This document shows positions 33,117 through 45,493 of a DNA stretch of 64,000 nucleotides, in pieces. Numbering within the stretch: position 1 is the first letter of the stretch; every line of letters begins with the position of its first letter. This DNA comes from Bimuria novae-zelandiae CBS 107.79 (taxonomy: Eukaryota; Ascomycota; Dothideomycetes; Pleosporales; Didymosphaeriaceae), in the NCBI GenBank assembly GCA_010015655.1, contig ML976682.1, positions 337,572 to 401,571 on the forward strand. Reading direction: 5' to 3'. The position numbers were made by a program, and so were the translations under genes. Under the pieces are notes generated by a model. The model was not told the DNA's origin. It saw nothing but the letters and a program-made list of their open reading frames with translations, and searched no databases.

Positions 33117-36024
33117 ATGAGCAACGACACGCCCACGCCCATCTCGGACGACGAGGTGGTGGCCCTCGCAAAGGCCGCCTTCGAGCAGTCCCGCGACGAC
33201 ATCAACCACCGCGCCGCCGAGACGCCCAATGCCGCCCAGAACCTGCAGTCGCAGCAGCCCGGCATCACCATCGACCTCGGCCACAAGAACATTGCCCGCC
33301 TGCCGGACGAGGTCATCGATGTCATCCGCGCTGAGATCGAGAGGTGGGCGCTCGTGACCCGTCTGTACCACGCACACAGAGGCTAACTCCGCAGGCTTGC
33401 CCTCTCGCACAACCTCCTGTCCACCCTCCCGTCCCGTCTCATCGAGTGCAAGCGCCTCCGCTACCTCAACGTGCGCTACAATGCCATGCGCGAGATCCCC
33501 GAGGCAGTGCGTTTACCAACCCTCCGTACTTGCATAGTGGCATGCTAATATTCGCAGATCCTCGAGATGACGTCGCTCGAAATCCTTGACGTGAGCAGGA
33601 ACAAGCTCCGGTCCATTCCGTCCAAGATTGTCAATCTGGCCTCTTTGAAAGTGCTGGCTATTGCGAAGAACAGGATAGAAGAGCTTCCCGTGTGCTTGGG
33701 AGAGATGAACAGCCTACAGGTATTGAAGCTGGATGGAAACCAGCTGGTGTTTCCCCCACCTGAGGTCTGCACAATCAGAAGCAACGCTCCTTCGCCGGCA
33801 AATGAGAACGAGCGGGATGCCCACATTGCGACTCAGGTGAAGAAGTTCATGAGGCAGCATGCTTCAAAGGAGAAGCAGCGCGTTGAGACTGACCGGTTGC
33901 GGGTCGAGTCTTCCGGCGATGAGAGTTGGACAGAAAGCAATCCCGAGACGCCGCGCCCTTCAAGACGCATCAACGGCGGACGCTTTCCGGTAAAGCCCAG
34001 CATGGGGAATATCGAGGGTTTCCCAGAAAACCGCTCAGATTCGCCTGGCATGGCGCCGCCAATACCCACGCGTTCGCACTACCGCGTGGCATCACAGTCG
34101 CAGACAAATGGCATATCCCGCAGACCTCAGATACCGCCACTGATCTTGACCAATGGATCGAACGAACGGAACCGAAGCGCAAGTGAAGGTGCGGGCCCTG
34201 GCTCTGGCTCGTCCACCCAACGCCAAAAGCGCATGGGCATCTATACGAAACAGACACCAGAGCTCGGTTCCGTAGACGAGCTGAAAAGGACAAGCCATTT
34301 TCGGGGCTTCAGTCAGGGATATCTGGTGCCCGCTAACAACCTGGCCAATGGCATGTCAGGCCCAGCCACAGCTATAGGCTATGGTGACTCTGGTACCATG
34401 CGACCTCTGGCCAACCGTCCATTATCCGACGTCTACGAGAACAAGCGCGGTTCTCAGACACCGGATATTGTAGTGGAAGCTTCCAAGAACTTCCTTTTCG
34501 CTGTATCCCAGCTACACGACTGTCTCGCGCACATGGTACGCTCGATCAAAAGGACCGCTCGATCAAAGGATGAAACGCGTCGAAAGGAAGACTTCTATCG
34601 CCGCCATAATTCGACTTACCTGAACGTCCGTGCGTTGAACGATCTGCTGCATAGGTACGAGGCACTAGCTGAAGAAGACGAAGAAGACACACAGAAAATC
34701 TCCGAATCCATCTATCAGTATGCTTTGAGCTGCCTCGATTCGTTCTTGACTGTCAGCCTCTCAATTGCAGAAAATCGCGTCGAAATCACTCGTTATGCAG
34801 ATGCTCGTATCGTCCGAACCTTCCTCTTCCTTCAACAGGGCAGTCTAGTTGAGATGCGAAATGCTTGCCAGATCTTGGGAGCCGAATTTCGTGATATCGC
34901 CGCGGCCAGCCGACCTCGAAGCAACCCTAAAAATATGGGCACCTTAAGACCTCGTCCACTCAAAACACGAAGGTTCCAACAGTCACCCCCTCAGCGGAAC
35001 GGGTCCTATCAAATGCCACCGCCAGTTATTTTGCATAGCAACGAAAACAGCAGAACAAATACTCTGACAAGCATCAGCTCCGCCACGCCTCGCTCCGGCG
35101 AGTCTTTCAATACGGCCACCACCATGTCACGTAGCAACACACTCACAAGCACTTATGAAGACGCAGACGAGGACAACCGATTCGCAAGAATTTTTGACAA
35201 ATTAAAAGCAGCATGTGAGAACTGCGATTCATCCATACCACAGATCATTGATCGCCTCACCCACACCCACCAACAGTTGGCTAGGGAATTGGACTCCGAA
35301 GACCCAAGACTAAAAGTACTGGGAAGTCTCATCGAGAAGAGTCACCATGTACAGACCACGTCCAGTCCACTTTCTTATAGCCTTAGGCACATGCAGTTTG
35401 GAGACCACCACGTGCGCAACCAGCCAGATTTTTGGCAGAAATGTATGACTCTGATCAAGGTCCGTTCTGCTCCTTTCGTTTTGTCGAAAATTGACTGACG
35501 CAATACAGGCTTGGGGTGACCTGGCAGCAGCTAGCACAGCACAAGGTCGAAATATGAGGTTGCTTAGTCCCGAGGTCAAACAACTAATGAAGCCGCTTCA
35601 CAAAACGATCAAGGATGCCAGTCTTGCCATCAACGATTCTCCCTGGTCGCATCTGACATCGAATAATCCTGGCATTATATCATCACTTTCGTCCTTCACG
35701 TCCAAGACCCAGCCGCCGCGGTTCCTTAGCAAGTCCACGATGAGCTCAGGTAGCGGCCTCGCTCTGCCCGGCCCGATAAACACTTCGATCACCAACCTCA
35801 CCTCGGCGTATGCACAACCTTACTCCACGACTACTATCGGGTCACAAGGCTCAGGTGGGTATGCCACGCCGGTACCGGCAACGCCTCTGAGTGCAGCCCT
35901 AGGCGCGGCCGCCCAGGCCACGATACCGAATACTCCGAACCATCCTCCACATTTGTCTACGAGTACCATAAACTTCAATGAGCGTGCCGATAGATTTTTG
36001 AGCCAGACGGCTAGGCGCATATGA
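33117..36024 (+). CDS. sog2: Sog2-type leucine-rich-repeat protein of the RAM/MOR network
   Basis: Homologue of yeast Sog2, the LRR scaffold of the RAM (Cbk1/Orb6 NDR kinase) pathway controlling polarity and cell separation. Four exons: 33117-33343, 33395-33506, 33558-35459, 35509-36024; total 2757 nt, 918 residues, all junctions in frame. Intron ends are GTGGGC..CAG, GTGCGT..CAG and GTCCGT..CAG. Residues about 50-190 hold five to six LRRs (IDLGHKNIARLPDEV, LALSHNLLSTLPSRL, LNVRYNAMREIPEAI, LDVSRNKLRSIPSKI, LAIAKNRIEELPVCL, LKLDGNQLVFPP). A disordered Ser/Pro/Arg linker follows. The conserved Sog2 C-terminal region begins near SKNFLFAVSQLHDCLAHMVR and includes RIFDKLKAACENCDSSIPQI and WQKCMTLIKAWGDL. 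The start MSNDTPTPISDDEV fits with the family N-terminus. The gene appears intact, without RIP, between two transposon blocks. Length is close to that of yeast Sog2. Confidence 0.93.
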
Positions 36025-36604
36025 CACGAACCGAGGTACGCGCCGAATTGTATATCGACTCCCGCATAAGAATCATTTTTGTCTACTGCATTCTTTCATT
36101 TTTGACATTCTAGCGATGGCGTTGCATGGGTGTCACTCTTTTCGCTTTCACTGGGAAATATGCATAGCTTTCGGTGTTTGATTTCGCACGATTGGATACA
36201 CGCACCTGTTGGGCTGAGCATTTGAGGTGTTAACCACGATGTTTAAGGTCATCTCAGTGATACCTCGGATGTATATGCAATATCGAGATGGGATTATGTT
36301 GAAAGGATGGCATTTTGTATGATAGGCAGCGGCGTGCACTTCGGCTGGCATACTGCATATGTACTTAGCTTGCGGCGTTAGTTACACGGCCGCCAAGCGA
36401 GAGCAGGTTTGAGTATCAATACCGCCATTTGTGGATTTTGTCTGCGATTAAATGTGCTGTCAATCTGCGTTGTTGCTTGGCATGTGTAGACAGGTTGATG
36501 GGCGTTCCGCACATATATTGTCGTTTCGTAAATTCCCGCTCACCATGTGACCTGCTCCACATGTTAGTAATCGGTTCTCGTACGTCATTTGAAACATGGA
36601 TTTA
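36025..36604. other. 3' flank of sog2
   Basis: GC-balanced, gene-free. It should contain the sog2 3' untranslated region and polyadenylation signal. No further feature recognised. Base composition drops sharply at about 36600. Confidence 0.45.
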
Positions 36605-36800
36605 CTAGCTAAATATTAACCTTTTAATATATTTAAAAAATCTATAAGTACTTTATAAGGTTACTAAATAAAACTAGATTACTACTAATAGTATTTTAGG
36701 CCGTAATTAATTATTTTAAGGATAATATTAGTGTTATAAAAATTTAAAAGGATACTAAAGTAACCTGTTTAATAGTTAAGAGAATTTAACTTAGTCTAGA

Positions 36801-36982
36801 TGTCAGGTACTATTTAGACCTAGTTATATACAGGCCTAAGTGGGGCTAGCTAAGGATCTAGCCCCTTAGTCATTACTGGCCTATATTGGTATATATACTA
36901 TTTACCTAGGATCTACTCTATCTTATAGAGTATTATCTTATACCTTTTACTAGGTTGGTGTAGTAGTAAATAGTACGTTACA
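36801..36982 (+). repeat. solo LTR with CTAGA target duplication
   Basis: A 182-bp sequence starting TGTCAGGTAC and ending GTACGTTACA, flanked on both sides by CTAGA (36796-36800, 36983-36987). No internal region, hence a solo LTR left by recombination. The orientation is arbitrary. Confidence 0.75.
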
Positions 36983-38208
36983 CTAGAATACTAGGAGTAG
37001 CCTTATCCGCTAGCCTGCGTATAGCGGGGTTAGCTACTATTACTATTATAGTACTATCGTGAGAAGCTTAAAAAGTTGCTATAAGACTAGCTAAATATCT
37101 AACTATATAAAATATAGGCTTTCTTATATAATAATTATAACGTAAAAGCTTTACAAATAACTCTCTAGGAGATCCTTGCTAGCATAAGGTATAATTAAAA
37201 AGTAATAACTAAAGTAGTAGCTAAGCGTAATATAGTTTTTTATTAAGGATATTAAGCTTACTATTAGCTAGCGTATAAGGTAAAGTAAGTAATAGTACTT
37301 AATAAGCGTGCTTATAATAAGCGTATAAGTAATTATAAGTATACTTAGAAGTAAATATATTAGTTTAAGTATTTTATTTAGCGTAAAGGTTAAAGAGATA
37401 GAGCCTACTACTAGCTATAAATATTAATAGGTATTTTTATTGCTTTATTTATTAAGGAGTAATTGTAGTAAAGCTAATAAAAGAGTTTATAGCTAATAAA
37501 GTACTATTATATTACACGTCTTAATTAGGGCTCGGCTTAATAAATATAATAAATAACACTTTTATTTATTAATTAATTAGAATTTAATAGTTTTATTATA
37601 ACGATAGAGTAGTACTTAAGTACTTATTATTATATTTACTTAATATAAATTTAATTAAGTAGAGTTTTAAGGCGTTAAAGCTATAAAAAAAACTTTTGGT
37701 AGTTGCCTATTTTTTTTTAAAGTTAGGCGTGTAGGAGGTTTGCTATAATAACGTATAAATAAAAAAGTATTTTAGCTACTTAGGCTAGGAAATATAAGGC
37801 GTATAAAAAATAATAAGCTTAAGTAATTAACGCGTTATAATTAAGTATAAATAATATTAAGTATTATAATAGTATCTTATATAGACTTAGTATTTACTAG
37901 TGTTAAGTTATTTATATTATAGTTTTATATAATTTTATTAATATGTTAATTTAATATACGTATACTTAGGCAATAACTTCCTCAAAATAAACTTTTATAT
38001 GGTAAAATTTGTAAAATAAAGAATATAAATGTCTTAATAAAGTACTTATAACGTGTCCTATATCTAAGAGTAATTAATAATATAACTAAAGCGTAAAGTA
38101 TAAGTAACTACGAAATTAATATTAGTAACTTAGTCTAAAGCTTTAGTAACTTCTTATATTTACTATATAAATAAGCTTTTTTTATTATCCTTATCCTTGT
38201 CTTCTTAT

Positions 38209-38319
38209 TCCCTTTACTCCTTTTACTCCTTTTACTCCTTTTACTCCTTTTACTCCTTTTACTCCTTTTACTCCTTTTACTCCCTTTACTCCCTTTACTC
38301 CTTTTACTCCTTTTACTCT
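38209..38319. repeat. 9-bp tandem repeat TTTTACTCC
   Basis: About a dozen head-to-tail copies of TTTTACTCC, some with C for T (CTTTACTCC). Confidence 0.85.
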
Positions 38320-38419
38320 ATACGTTCTTTCTTCTTCTTTATATTTTTTAGGCACTAAGCTTTTTACTTTAAAGTTAGTTTTTTAAATCTACATTGCTAG
38401 CGAATAGTATAACGTACAT

Positions 38420-38470
38420 GCATAGCGAGTGGCCGGGCATAGCGAGTGGCCGGGCATAGCGAGTGGCCGA
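38420..38470. repeat. three 17-bp iterons in the F1 left terminal repeat
   Basis: GCATAGCGAGTGGCCGG three times in tandem (last base A in the third). At the right end only one full unit and a fragment remain, because piggyBac copy 2 sits there. Confidence 0.95.
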
Positions 38471-38793
38471 AAATGCCAAGACCCCATCAAAACGTTCTAC
38501 TACAACGCGATGTCTTAATAACGCAACGAACTACCTAAATTAAAAGAGGCTAGATTATAGCTTGCGCTTTAAGCTATTAAAGGAGACGCGCTACTCTTAA
38601 TTTCACGCGCTATGGCAGTCTATAGCGTTGCTAAAAGAACACTACGACAAAGACGCGCTAGAACTACCTTTTAACATAACTACGCACCTAACTTAATAAG
38701 ACTTACTATAAAAAAGGAGCAGGCGATTATATAGTATATACTTAATCTAGATGCGCAAGAGTTTCCGCCCCGGCTCGCTACTATAAAAGATAT

Positions 38794-41083
38794 CCCCCGC
38801 ATGGCCAACATCGCCCTGGCACGGGCCACCATTTGAGGGCCAATCGGATAAATTGCTCCGACCTGGCAGAACACCAAGAATTATGCCTCTATAGGGTAAC
38901 TTCGCATAGATTTTGCATCTCTAAGGGCTTTAAGATAGGTTTACATAATAGTTAAGCTTACTTTTATGTCCGTTAACCTAATTATTTAATGCCGGCGGAG
39001 GTGCTCTGCCTAGCACTTAGCATTAACTTCTAGCCTATATAAAGGCAGCCGGCAAAGCGTATAGCTATAATAAGTATATAGTGGGCGTTAAAAGCTATAA
39101 GATAATCTTGTATTACCTGTAACTTATGCTAGAGGTGTCCAGGATTAGAGCTTCTTATTAGTTATACGTTTAGCTACCGCGTAATTAACACAGCTTTTGC
39201 CCTCTGCAAACAGCTTTATAGATATATGTAAGCTGCCGAAGTTGCCCTCTCCGCTGGCGAGTACGTCGTCAGGTCGCTTACGCTTGTTTAAGCCTCGAGT
39301 AGGGCGGCCACCTCGCTCAAAGAGCTGTTTAATAAGCTTATATAGGAACTTCTTATAGCCGGAGCGTTTGGCGGAGTCGTAAAAGGAGTACAAGGAGAGC
39401 CTGTAGCAATTATTAAGCGTTAGATCTAGCAGAAAGTACCAGAGCGGGCGCTAGGTACGCTAGCAGACCTGCTAAACAGAGTAGTAGCTTTTTATTTAGT
39501 TAAAGCGATTAACCTCGCTCTTATAGCAATTATAGTTATCTATTATTTAACAGATACCTAGTAACTTAAGAGGCTTGCTACTAAAGGCTTTCTTAAAGAG
39601 TTTCTTATTATTTAGAGCTATCTTAGAGCGTTGGCGGAGCTTTATAATAACCTAAGTTGCTTATAGCGACTATCGTTAGCGGAGTATTAGCATAGTGTTA
39701 AGGGCAAAGTACTCACGCTCAGCGACAGTACTAGCAAAAAGAACGACCTAGTTATCTCTCTAAGCTGCCTAAAGCACCTGCCAACTCTGCGAGAGCACCT
39801 AGTAAGTATCTCCCTACTCTAGCTTGCGCGTATAGTGTGTTTTAAGTTTTATTAAGTCGCTATTAAAGCGCTTCTTTAAGAGCTTTGCCTATGTATAAGT
39901 GCTAATAGCTAGCGCCTCTACCTATAATTCCGCCTTTACTATTACCTTAAAAATCTCCTTTATTATTATCTTTATCGTGCGGACTATCCTAGCGCAGCCT
40001 ACGCCTTTAGATCTAAGATATTTAAGTATAGGGATAGTGTTAAAGAGATTATCGTCCTATATAATATAGAGATTTGGCGGAAAGAGGCGCTGGCCGGCAG
40101 CGTTTATAGCGAGTACAAGAGTAATAAGAACTAACTCTATAGGAGTAAAAGCTAGCGCGTTAGTAGGTAAGTTAAGTAAGTTAATAGGCCCTTGCCCTCT
40201 AGCATAAAATAACTAGTTTAGAATTACTCTATTATTAGCTAAGCACTAGATTTTAAAGCCTTTAGGCGCAGGCTTTATTTTTATTATTATAACCTTGTTT
40301 ACGCGGCCTATAAATCTCGTAATTACCTTATTAACGTAGAGGTGTATGCTAAGCGCTTAGTACTTAAAGCTACGCTCGCGGAGCGTCTCTAAGAAATCCC
40401 ACACTTGGCTAAAGGGAGACTTAAAGCTCTAGTTAACCTGTATAGTATAAGTAATAATTAAGCTACTACCATTTCTTCTTTGACATGTAGCGATTAATCT
40501 CATGCTAAGGCGCTATCCTATAAAGCTTCTACTAGTATTCGACGAGCAAGGGCTCCCGGTGGACGCCTATATAAATAATAATAGCGAAGTACGTATATAG
40601 CTTGCTTAGAGAGGTAGGTTTTTATTAATAGTGGTTAGGCGTTAAGGGCGCGTTAGCCTAAAGCTTTTTAGCATACTAATTTGTATAGTATGCAATCTAA
40701 TTAACGACGCCTATATTAAAAAATAAGTTAAATAAAGTAATAGGAGAGTTAAAATCTATATAGTTAGGTAAGAGAGCGCGTCCAAAAGTATGTAGATTAT
40801 TAATTTTAAGTAGTTACTATAAGGGTGGCGGCTAAGTAGGTAAATTAGGCAAATCTCCTGCCTTTAGGCTATACTTTGTATATTTTACGAAGTTAGCATT
40901 ATTACTTAATAGCGCTGTATAATTAGGCATAGTTGCATATATAAAAGCTTTTAAAAAAGGCGTGTTTTAGCTGGCAAACAAAAATTGCCTACATAACGAC
41001 AAACATTTAGTGTTTTAATGTATTTGCATCTAATTGGCTAATAAGATATGGCCCGTGCTAGGGCGATGTTGGCCATGCGGGGG
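38794..41083 (-). mobile_element. piggyBac-like transposon, copy 4 (minus strand, degraded)
   Basis: Ends CCCCCGCATGGCCAACATCG and complement at 41083, flanked by AT on both sides. The transposase lies on the minus strand; its clearest piece is the C-terminal block at 39145-39393 (KRSGYKKFLYKLIKQLFERG), homologous to copy 1. It is inserted in the HTH region of F1; removing it with one AT restores the F1 reading frame (KDIANFLLA). Heavily RIP-affected. Confidence 0.82.
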
Positions 41084-41139
41084 ATAGCTAATTTTTTACT
41101 AGCTACACGCCATAATAAGCTAGTTAGTTAACGTGTTTC

Positions 41140-41173
41140 ACCAGTCATTAAGCCACACCAGTCACTGAGCCAC
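41140..41173. repeat. two 17-bp iterons in the F2 terminal repeat
   Basis: ACCAGTCATTAAGCCAC followed by ACCAGTCACTGAGCCAC; the two mismatches are C/T and G/A. Mirrored at 45221-45254. Confidence 0.92.
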
Positions 41174-41259
41174 CCCACTAAAACTGACGCAGCTTTCTGC
41201 ACGATAGCTTAATAACGCAATAGTTAAATTTAATATAAATAGATTAATATAATAGCTAT

Positions 41260-43563
41260 CCCCCGCACCGTCAAAATCGCACACCCACGGACCACCTGGT
41301 GAGCGCCAATCAGAGCGTTGCTTAGCTCAACTCTAGAGAGCTATCGTGATAATAGTAGAATAATAATTTGAGCTTCGAATCCTGCACAAAACGCGTTTTT
41401 CTTTTTATAATTAATAATGCATAGTGCTATATAAGATTCTAATTTAGTGCGCTATACTAAATATACGAAACCCTGCGGCCTAAGGCCTTAATTGCCAACT
41501 ACTCCACCAGCTGCCTGGCAGCCTCTCTCTATATACAACGACGACGTCGGCAGCGCCCACCTGCCTACTGGCATAGATGCCACTGATCCTTTTGCCTTGT
41601 TTAGTCTCTTTTTTGACGCCGCACAGCTCGAAAAGCTAGCCCTACATACGAACCAACACGCAGAGCAAGTACGAGCTGAGGATGCCGCCCAGGGCAGGCC
41701 ACACGCCCAGGCGTGGAAACCGACGTCGAAAACTGAGCTCTACACCTACTTGGCCATCCTTATGTATATGGGCGTACACCGGGAGCCTACAATCGAGGAG
41801 TACTGGGGGAAGCTACACAAAAACGCGCCTACTCACTCCATCAACAACTACATGGCCTGTACGCGCTGGCAGCAGCTCAATCGCTACATGTACTGTACAG
41901 AAGCTCCGCAGTCGTTCAAATCGCCATTTGGGCGCGTATGGGATCTCTCTAAGCACCTACGCTCGACATCCTCTACTATTTAGCACGCCGGTAAGCACCT
42001 CTGCGTCAACAAAGCTATTACTAGGTTTACTAGGCGCGCTAGTAAAACTATTATTATTAAGTTAAAGCTAACGCCTAAGGGCTTTAAAATCTAGTGCTTA
42101 GCGTCCGACGGCGTTATACTTAACTAGCTTTTCTACGCAAAAGGCGCCACTCGAGGTCTTATTAATCTTAATATTAATATCCTTAAGACAGCCAAATTTA
42201 CGTCTACTAAAGCCGTGCCTCTTACTCTCGTCCTTGCCCGAGGCCCCGATGGCTAGCGCTTGTTCCCCCCGGGGCGCCACATCCTCTAGATAGACAATCT
42301 CTTCACGACAATCTCGCTACTCGAATACCTAAGGGAGTAAGGCGTCGGCGGCGCTGGGACGGTGCGCACCACCAGAACAGCCACCAAGGAGAGGTGGGAG
42401 ACCGGGGTTACACACGAGGGTTTAGCTAGTAGTGCTGGGTCTCTATCCTCGCGCAGGGCAGGGCCGCCAAAAGAGCAATTTAATAGCGATTTAATAAAGC
42501 TTAAGACGCAATTTACGCCTATAGCGCGATAGGGAGAGGCGTTTTTTAAGGTCTCTAGTAATAACACTATACTAGAGATAGCCTGGCGGGATGCCCAGGT
42601 GGTCCTTTTTGCTAGTACTACCGCTAACGGTAAGTTTGAGGATGTCCCCACCAAGCCAAAACCTACTAACGATAGTCGCTACCCAGGATTATAAGTTATT
42701 TAAAGCCTACGCCACCGCCCCGCCAACGCCGCTATAAATAAGAAGCCGTATAAAGAGGCCTTTAGTAGTAAGAAAATTAAGTAGTTAGGTATCCCTAAGC
42801 TCGTTAATAGCTATAATTACCACAAAAGTAAGGTAGATTAATTTAACTAGCTCCGCGAGCCCTACTTAACGTAGTAAGTACGCTAACGCACCTAAATACT
42901 ACTTTTCTACTTCTTTATTAATTTAGCTCTTAATAACGCGTATAGGCTCTTGTCCTACTTATTAGCGTACGAGGCAAAACGTAGTAGGCATAAACGCTTT
43001 ATATATAAGCTAATTAAGTAGCTTTTTAAGCGCGGGGCCAGGCTTTCTAATAGATTATTAAAGCGCTGGAGACTTAACGACGTTAAGGCTAACGACGAGA
43101 GCCTACACAGCGCGCCAGTTAAGCTATACGCCTAGGCGAAGCCTTGTATTACCTGCTTAGAAAATAGGCGTAAAAGTAACGGCGCGCGGCCTGCTAGGGT
43201 GCCTCTCTTAGTAACTACAGATAATAGCTATCGACGAGTTTTGACGCCTCGAATAACCTACGGCTGTAGGCTCTATAGACTGCCTTTGTGTAGGTCTAAG
43301 CTACGCCCTAAGTGCTAGAACGAGCACCTATACCGCGTAGGGACTATTAAATTAGTTAACACTAGTATAAGCTTAACAATTAAGTAATATACTACAATTA
43401 ACTTAATTACTATTAATTATAGCTACAAATGAGGCGCCCTACGAGAATCCCTATTAAATTTCACTCAGAGCCATTAGTTTTGGTGTTTAACGCTATCGCC
43501 GACATCCATCTAATTGGTTAACATAAGGTGGTCCGTGGGTGTGCGATTTTGACGGTGCGGGGG
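41260..43563 (+). mobile_element. piggyBac-like transposon, copy 3
   Basis: Ends CCCCCGCACCGTCAAAATCG and complement, flanked by AT. The open part (41492-41983) reads PTTPPAAWQPLSIYNDDVG, then ELYTYLAILMYMGVHREPTI and EEYWGKLHKN, a typical DDE_Tnp_1_7 N-terminal half. Further on, with stops: KAITRFTRRAS, PKGFKI, IDNLFTTISLLEYLRE, NSYNYHKSKVD.FN.LREPY (the GGVD-like motif) and a Cys-rich C-terminal block. It lies inside F2, just after the zinc-knuckle codons. Confidence 0.87.
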
Positions 43564-43589
43564 ATAATCTCTAGGTACACTAAGTCCTT

Positions 43590-45181
43590 CTATAGCCTTG
43601 CTTATGGCAGTTACTACATGTAGGTAGTGCTCGTGATTATCCTGCACGGTCCTCCTGCTCTACCTGCTAGAGCACCCTTTCAGCCTCTATAGCCAGCCTT
43701 CGACCTTCCTTAGCCTATAGAGCCCCTCTAGAGGCAATATACTGCCTACGCCTCTCTTGTCTTTGTCTACGACGTTAATTAGTAGCCTATAGTTTCCTAA
43801 TATCTTTTGCTAGGAGAGTTACTATATTTATAGCATGCTAATAGCTCTTAACTAGCTGCCTAAGCATCTAGTGTGTAGGGCTCTAAGACGGTCGTTATAA
43901 ACGATTACGTATAAGCCTAGCCTGCTGCTCAACCTGAGTAGTAGTATAAGGCGTCTCAGCTGTCCATGCTGGCTCAGCGCCCGTCTGTAGTGGTGACGGT
44001 GTCCTGACTACAGTCAGGCATGAGAGGACCCGATCAGGACAGGTAGGCACCAGCCCTGTCGCTTAAAAGCCAGCCTTGATGTTCTGCTCTGTAAAAACAG
44101 CCCTACGTACACGTGGGTAGATTGACAGGAACTCTTCCTTGTCTACATAATAGACACGCTGTCTGGCTAGCTTAGTTACTTCATGTCTGTACGCTGTCTT
44201 GAGAGGTGAGAAACAGCCGATATCTAAAGGCTGTAGGAGGTGGCTCGTATGGGCAGGCATACACAGGCTAATGATCCTATGTGTCCTATAGTATTAATCG
44301 AACTCAGGGGTAGCATGGCTGCTATAACCATCTAGAATAAGTAGCTGCTAGGTGCCAACTGTATGAGACTCTGTATGCCGAGTGAAGTGCTCTAGCTAGG
44401 TAAGCCCTAGGCTATCTGTCGTCCAGCTATTGTTGCTGACAGCCAGTACCCAGCCAGCAGGTAGGTTAGTATACTAGCTAGCCTAGTGGAGCTTGCCAGG
44501 TAGGATAATAAGGGGTGGTATAGACTACCTAGCTGCGCAGACGGCTTTAATCGTCGTAACGTAGTCTCGATTGCCTGGCTGTATGTGTATAGCCCTGCCT
44601 ATAGTGTCTGAGCTGGTGACTACTCTAGACGTAGAGGCGACCCCTATTAGGAAGCCTGTCTCGTCAAAGTTATAAGTGTCTGTATCCTATATGCCGTATG
44701 TCTGTCGCGTCTCCTCCACAAGCTTATACCAGGCAGAGATCTTAACAGGATCCTCACAGAGCGCGCGCTGACTGTGGAAGCTCCTAGTCCACTTGGTCTG
44801 TAGCTCTGGCTGAGCCTTAATGAAGCGTGATACCCAGTTCTTACCCACTGGCTGTGGGGCAGGGATCTGGCCGCGCGCAGCGAGTAGATGGTCGGCCATC
44901 CTACGTACGTCGATGATGTAAGGTGGAAATCCACGTCGGTTGAGGTCTAGTATCCACTCTACTAGAGCCTGCTCCTCTGTAGGATGTAGCTTTCGTTTCT
45001 GGGCGTTAGCAACGGCCCGAGGTAGGTGACCGTTGACACGTCGACGTAGGGTAGATCGATCGATATCATAGAGCCTTGCAGCGTTTCGGTAGCTAGAAAC
45101 CTGTCTTATCTGAATCGCATGGGTCGATAGAGCTAGCCTGGCTTCCTTTTCAAGCTGGCGGGTGCGTTGTGTGGTGGGCAT
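43590..45181 (-). pseudogene. pogo transposase of F2 (nearly intact N-terminus)
   Basis: Starts MPTTQRTRQLEKEARLAL at 45181. The first 164 codons are open: a psq-type HTH (YRNAARLYDIDRSTLRRRV), then the CENP-B/Tc5 HTH (TEEQALVEWILDLNRRGFPP, MADHLLAARG, VGKNWVSRFIKAQPEL). A stop at 44684-44686 follows RQTYGI. In the same frame the DDE_1 domain continues: DTYNFDETGFLIG (first Asp), ILDGYSSHATPEF (second Asp) and PAHTSHLLQPLDIGCFSPLK at 44170-44260. Near 43585-43625 a zinc knuckle-like end appears (CSNCHKQGYRR), with Tyr where His is expected. This is the least damaged pogo copy in the window and would need only a few changes to be intact. Confidence 0.85.
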
Positions 45182-45270
45182 CGTGGGTGTTGTGTAGAGA
45201 CGCGTCGCGATCTTGGTGGGGTGGCTCAGTGACTGGTGTGGCTCAATGACTGGTGAAACACGTTAAAGGT

Positions 45271-45493
45271 TGTAATGAGGTAAGCGCCCCGCTTACTAAG
45301 CCAATACTATGTGACTTCCTCACCTGCACCAAAAGGTACGCACGAGAATACTTAAGCCAAGTATTACTCGTATAGTATAATATATATAGGATATGCTAGG
45401 GTCAGCCACTAGCGCTAGTGATTAATCCTAGCCTAGCCGGAACCTCTATAAGCGAGAGAAGGCCACGTGTTCGACTGTGCCTACCTCGTTACA
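45271..45493 (+). repeat. solo LTR with AAGGT target duplication, inside F1
   Basis: A 223-bp sequence TGTAATGAGG..CTCGTTACA flanked by AAGGT (45266-45270, 45494-45498). It starts six bases beyond the right end of F2. Removing F2 (with one TA) and this LTR (with one AAGGT) makes the F1 transposase frame continuous: HNKLVS, stop, R, stop, PYYFVKRQLELQ. Confidence 0.88.

Larger units (their letters stand above)
36605..38411. other. AT-rich RIP-affected repeat tract
   Basis: Very TA-rich, no readable protein. Includes a solo LTR (36801-36982) and a 9-bp microsatellite (38209-38319). It is interrupted on the right by pogo F1 and may continue beyond it at 50473. Confidence 0.5.
41131..45263 (-). 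mobile_element. pogo-like transposon F2
   Basis: Ends ACGTGTTTCACCAGTCA.. at both sides (41131 and 45263), flanked by TA (41129-41130, 45264-45265). Inserted in F1. It carries a minus-strand transposase pseudogene (about 43590-45181) and, near its 3' end, piggyBac copy 3. The terminal repeat consists of ACGTGTTTC plus two 17-bp repeats. Confidence 0.9.

Noticed and set aside
33833..34298. Antisense open frames within sog2
   Set aside because: Shadows of the sog2 third exon, which is homologous over its length to the Sog2 family.
38420..38470. Short regularly repeated units that might suggest a CRISPR-like array
   Set aside because: Units are directly adjacent without spacers, lie in an inverted repeat of a DNA transposon, and the genome is eukaryotic.
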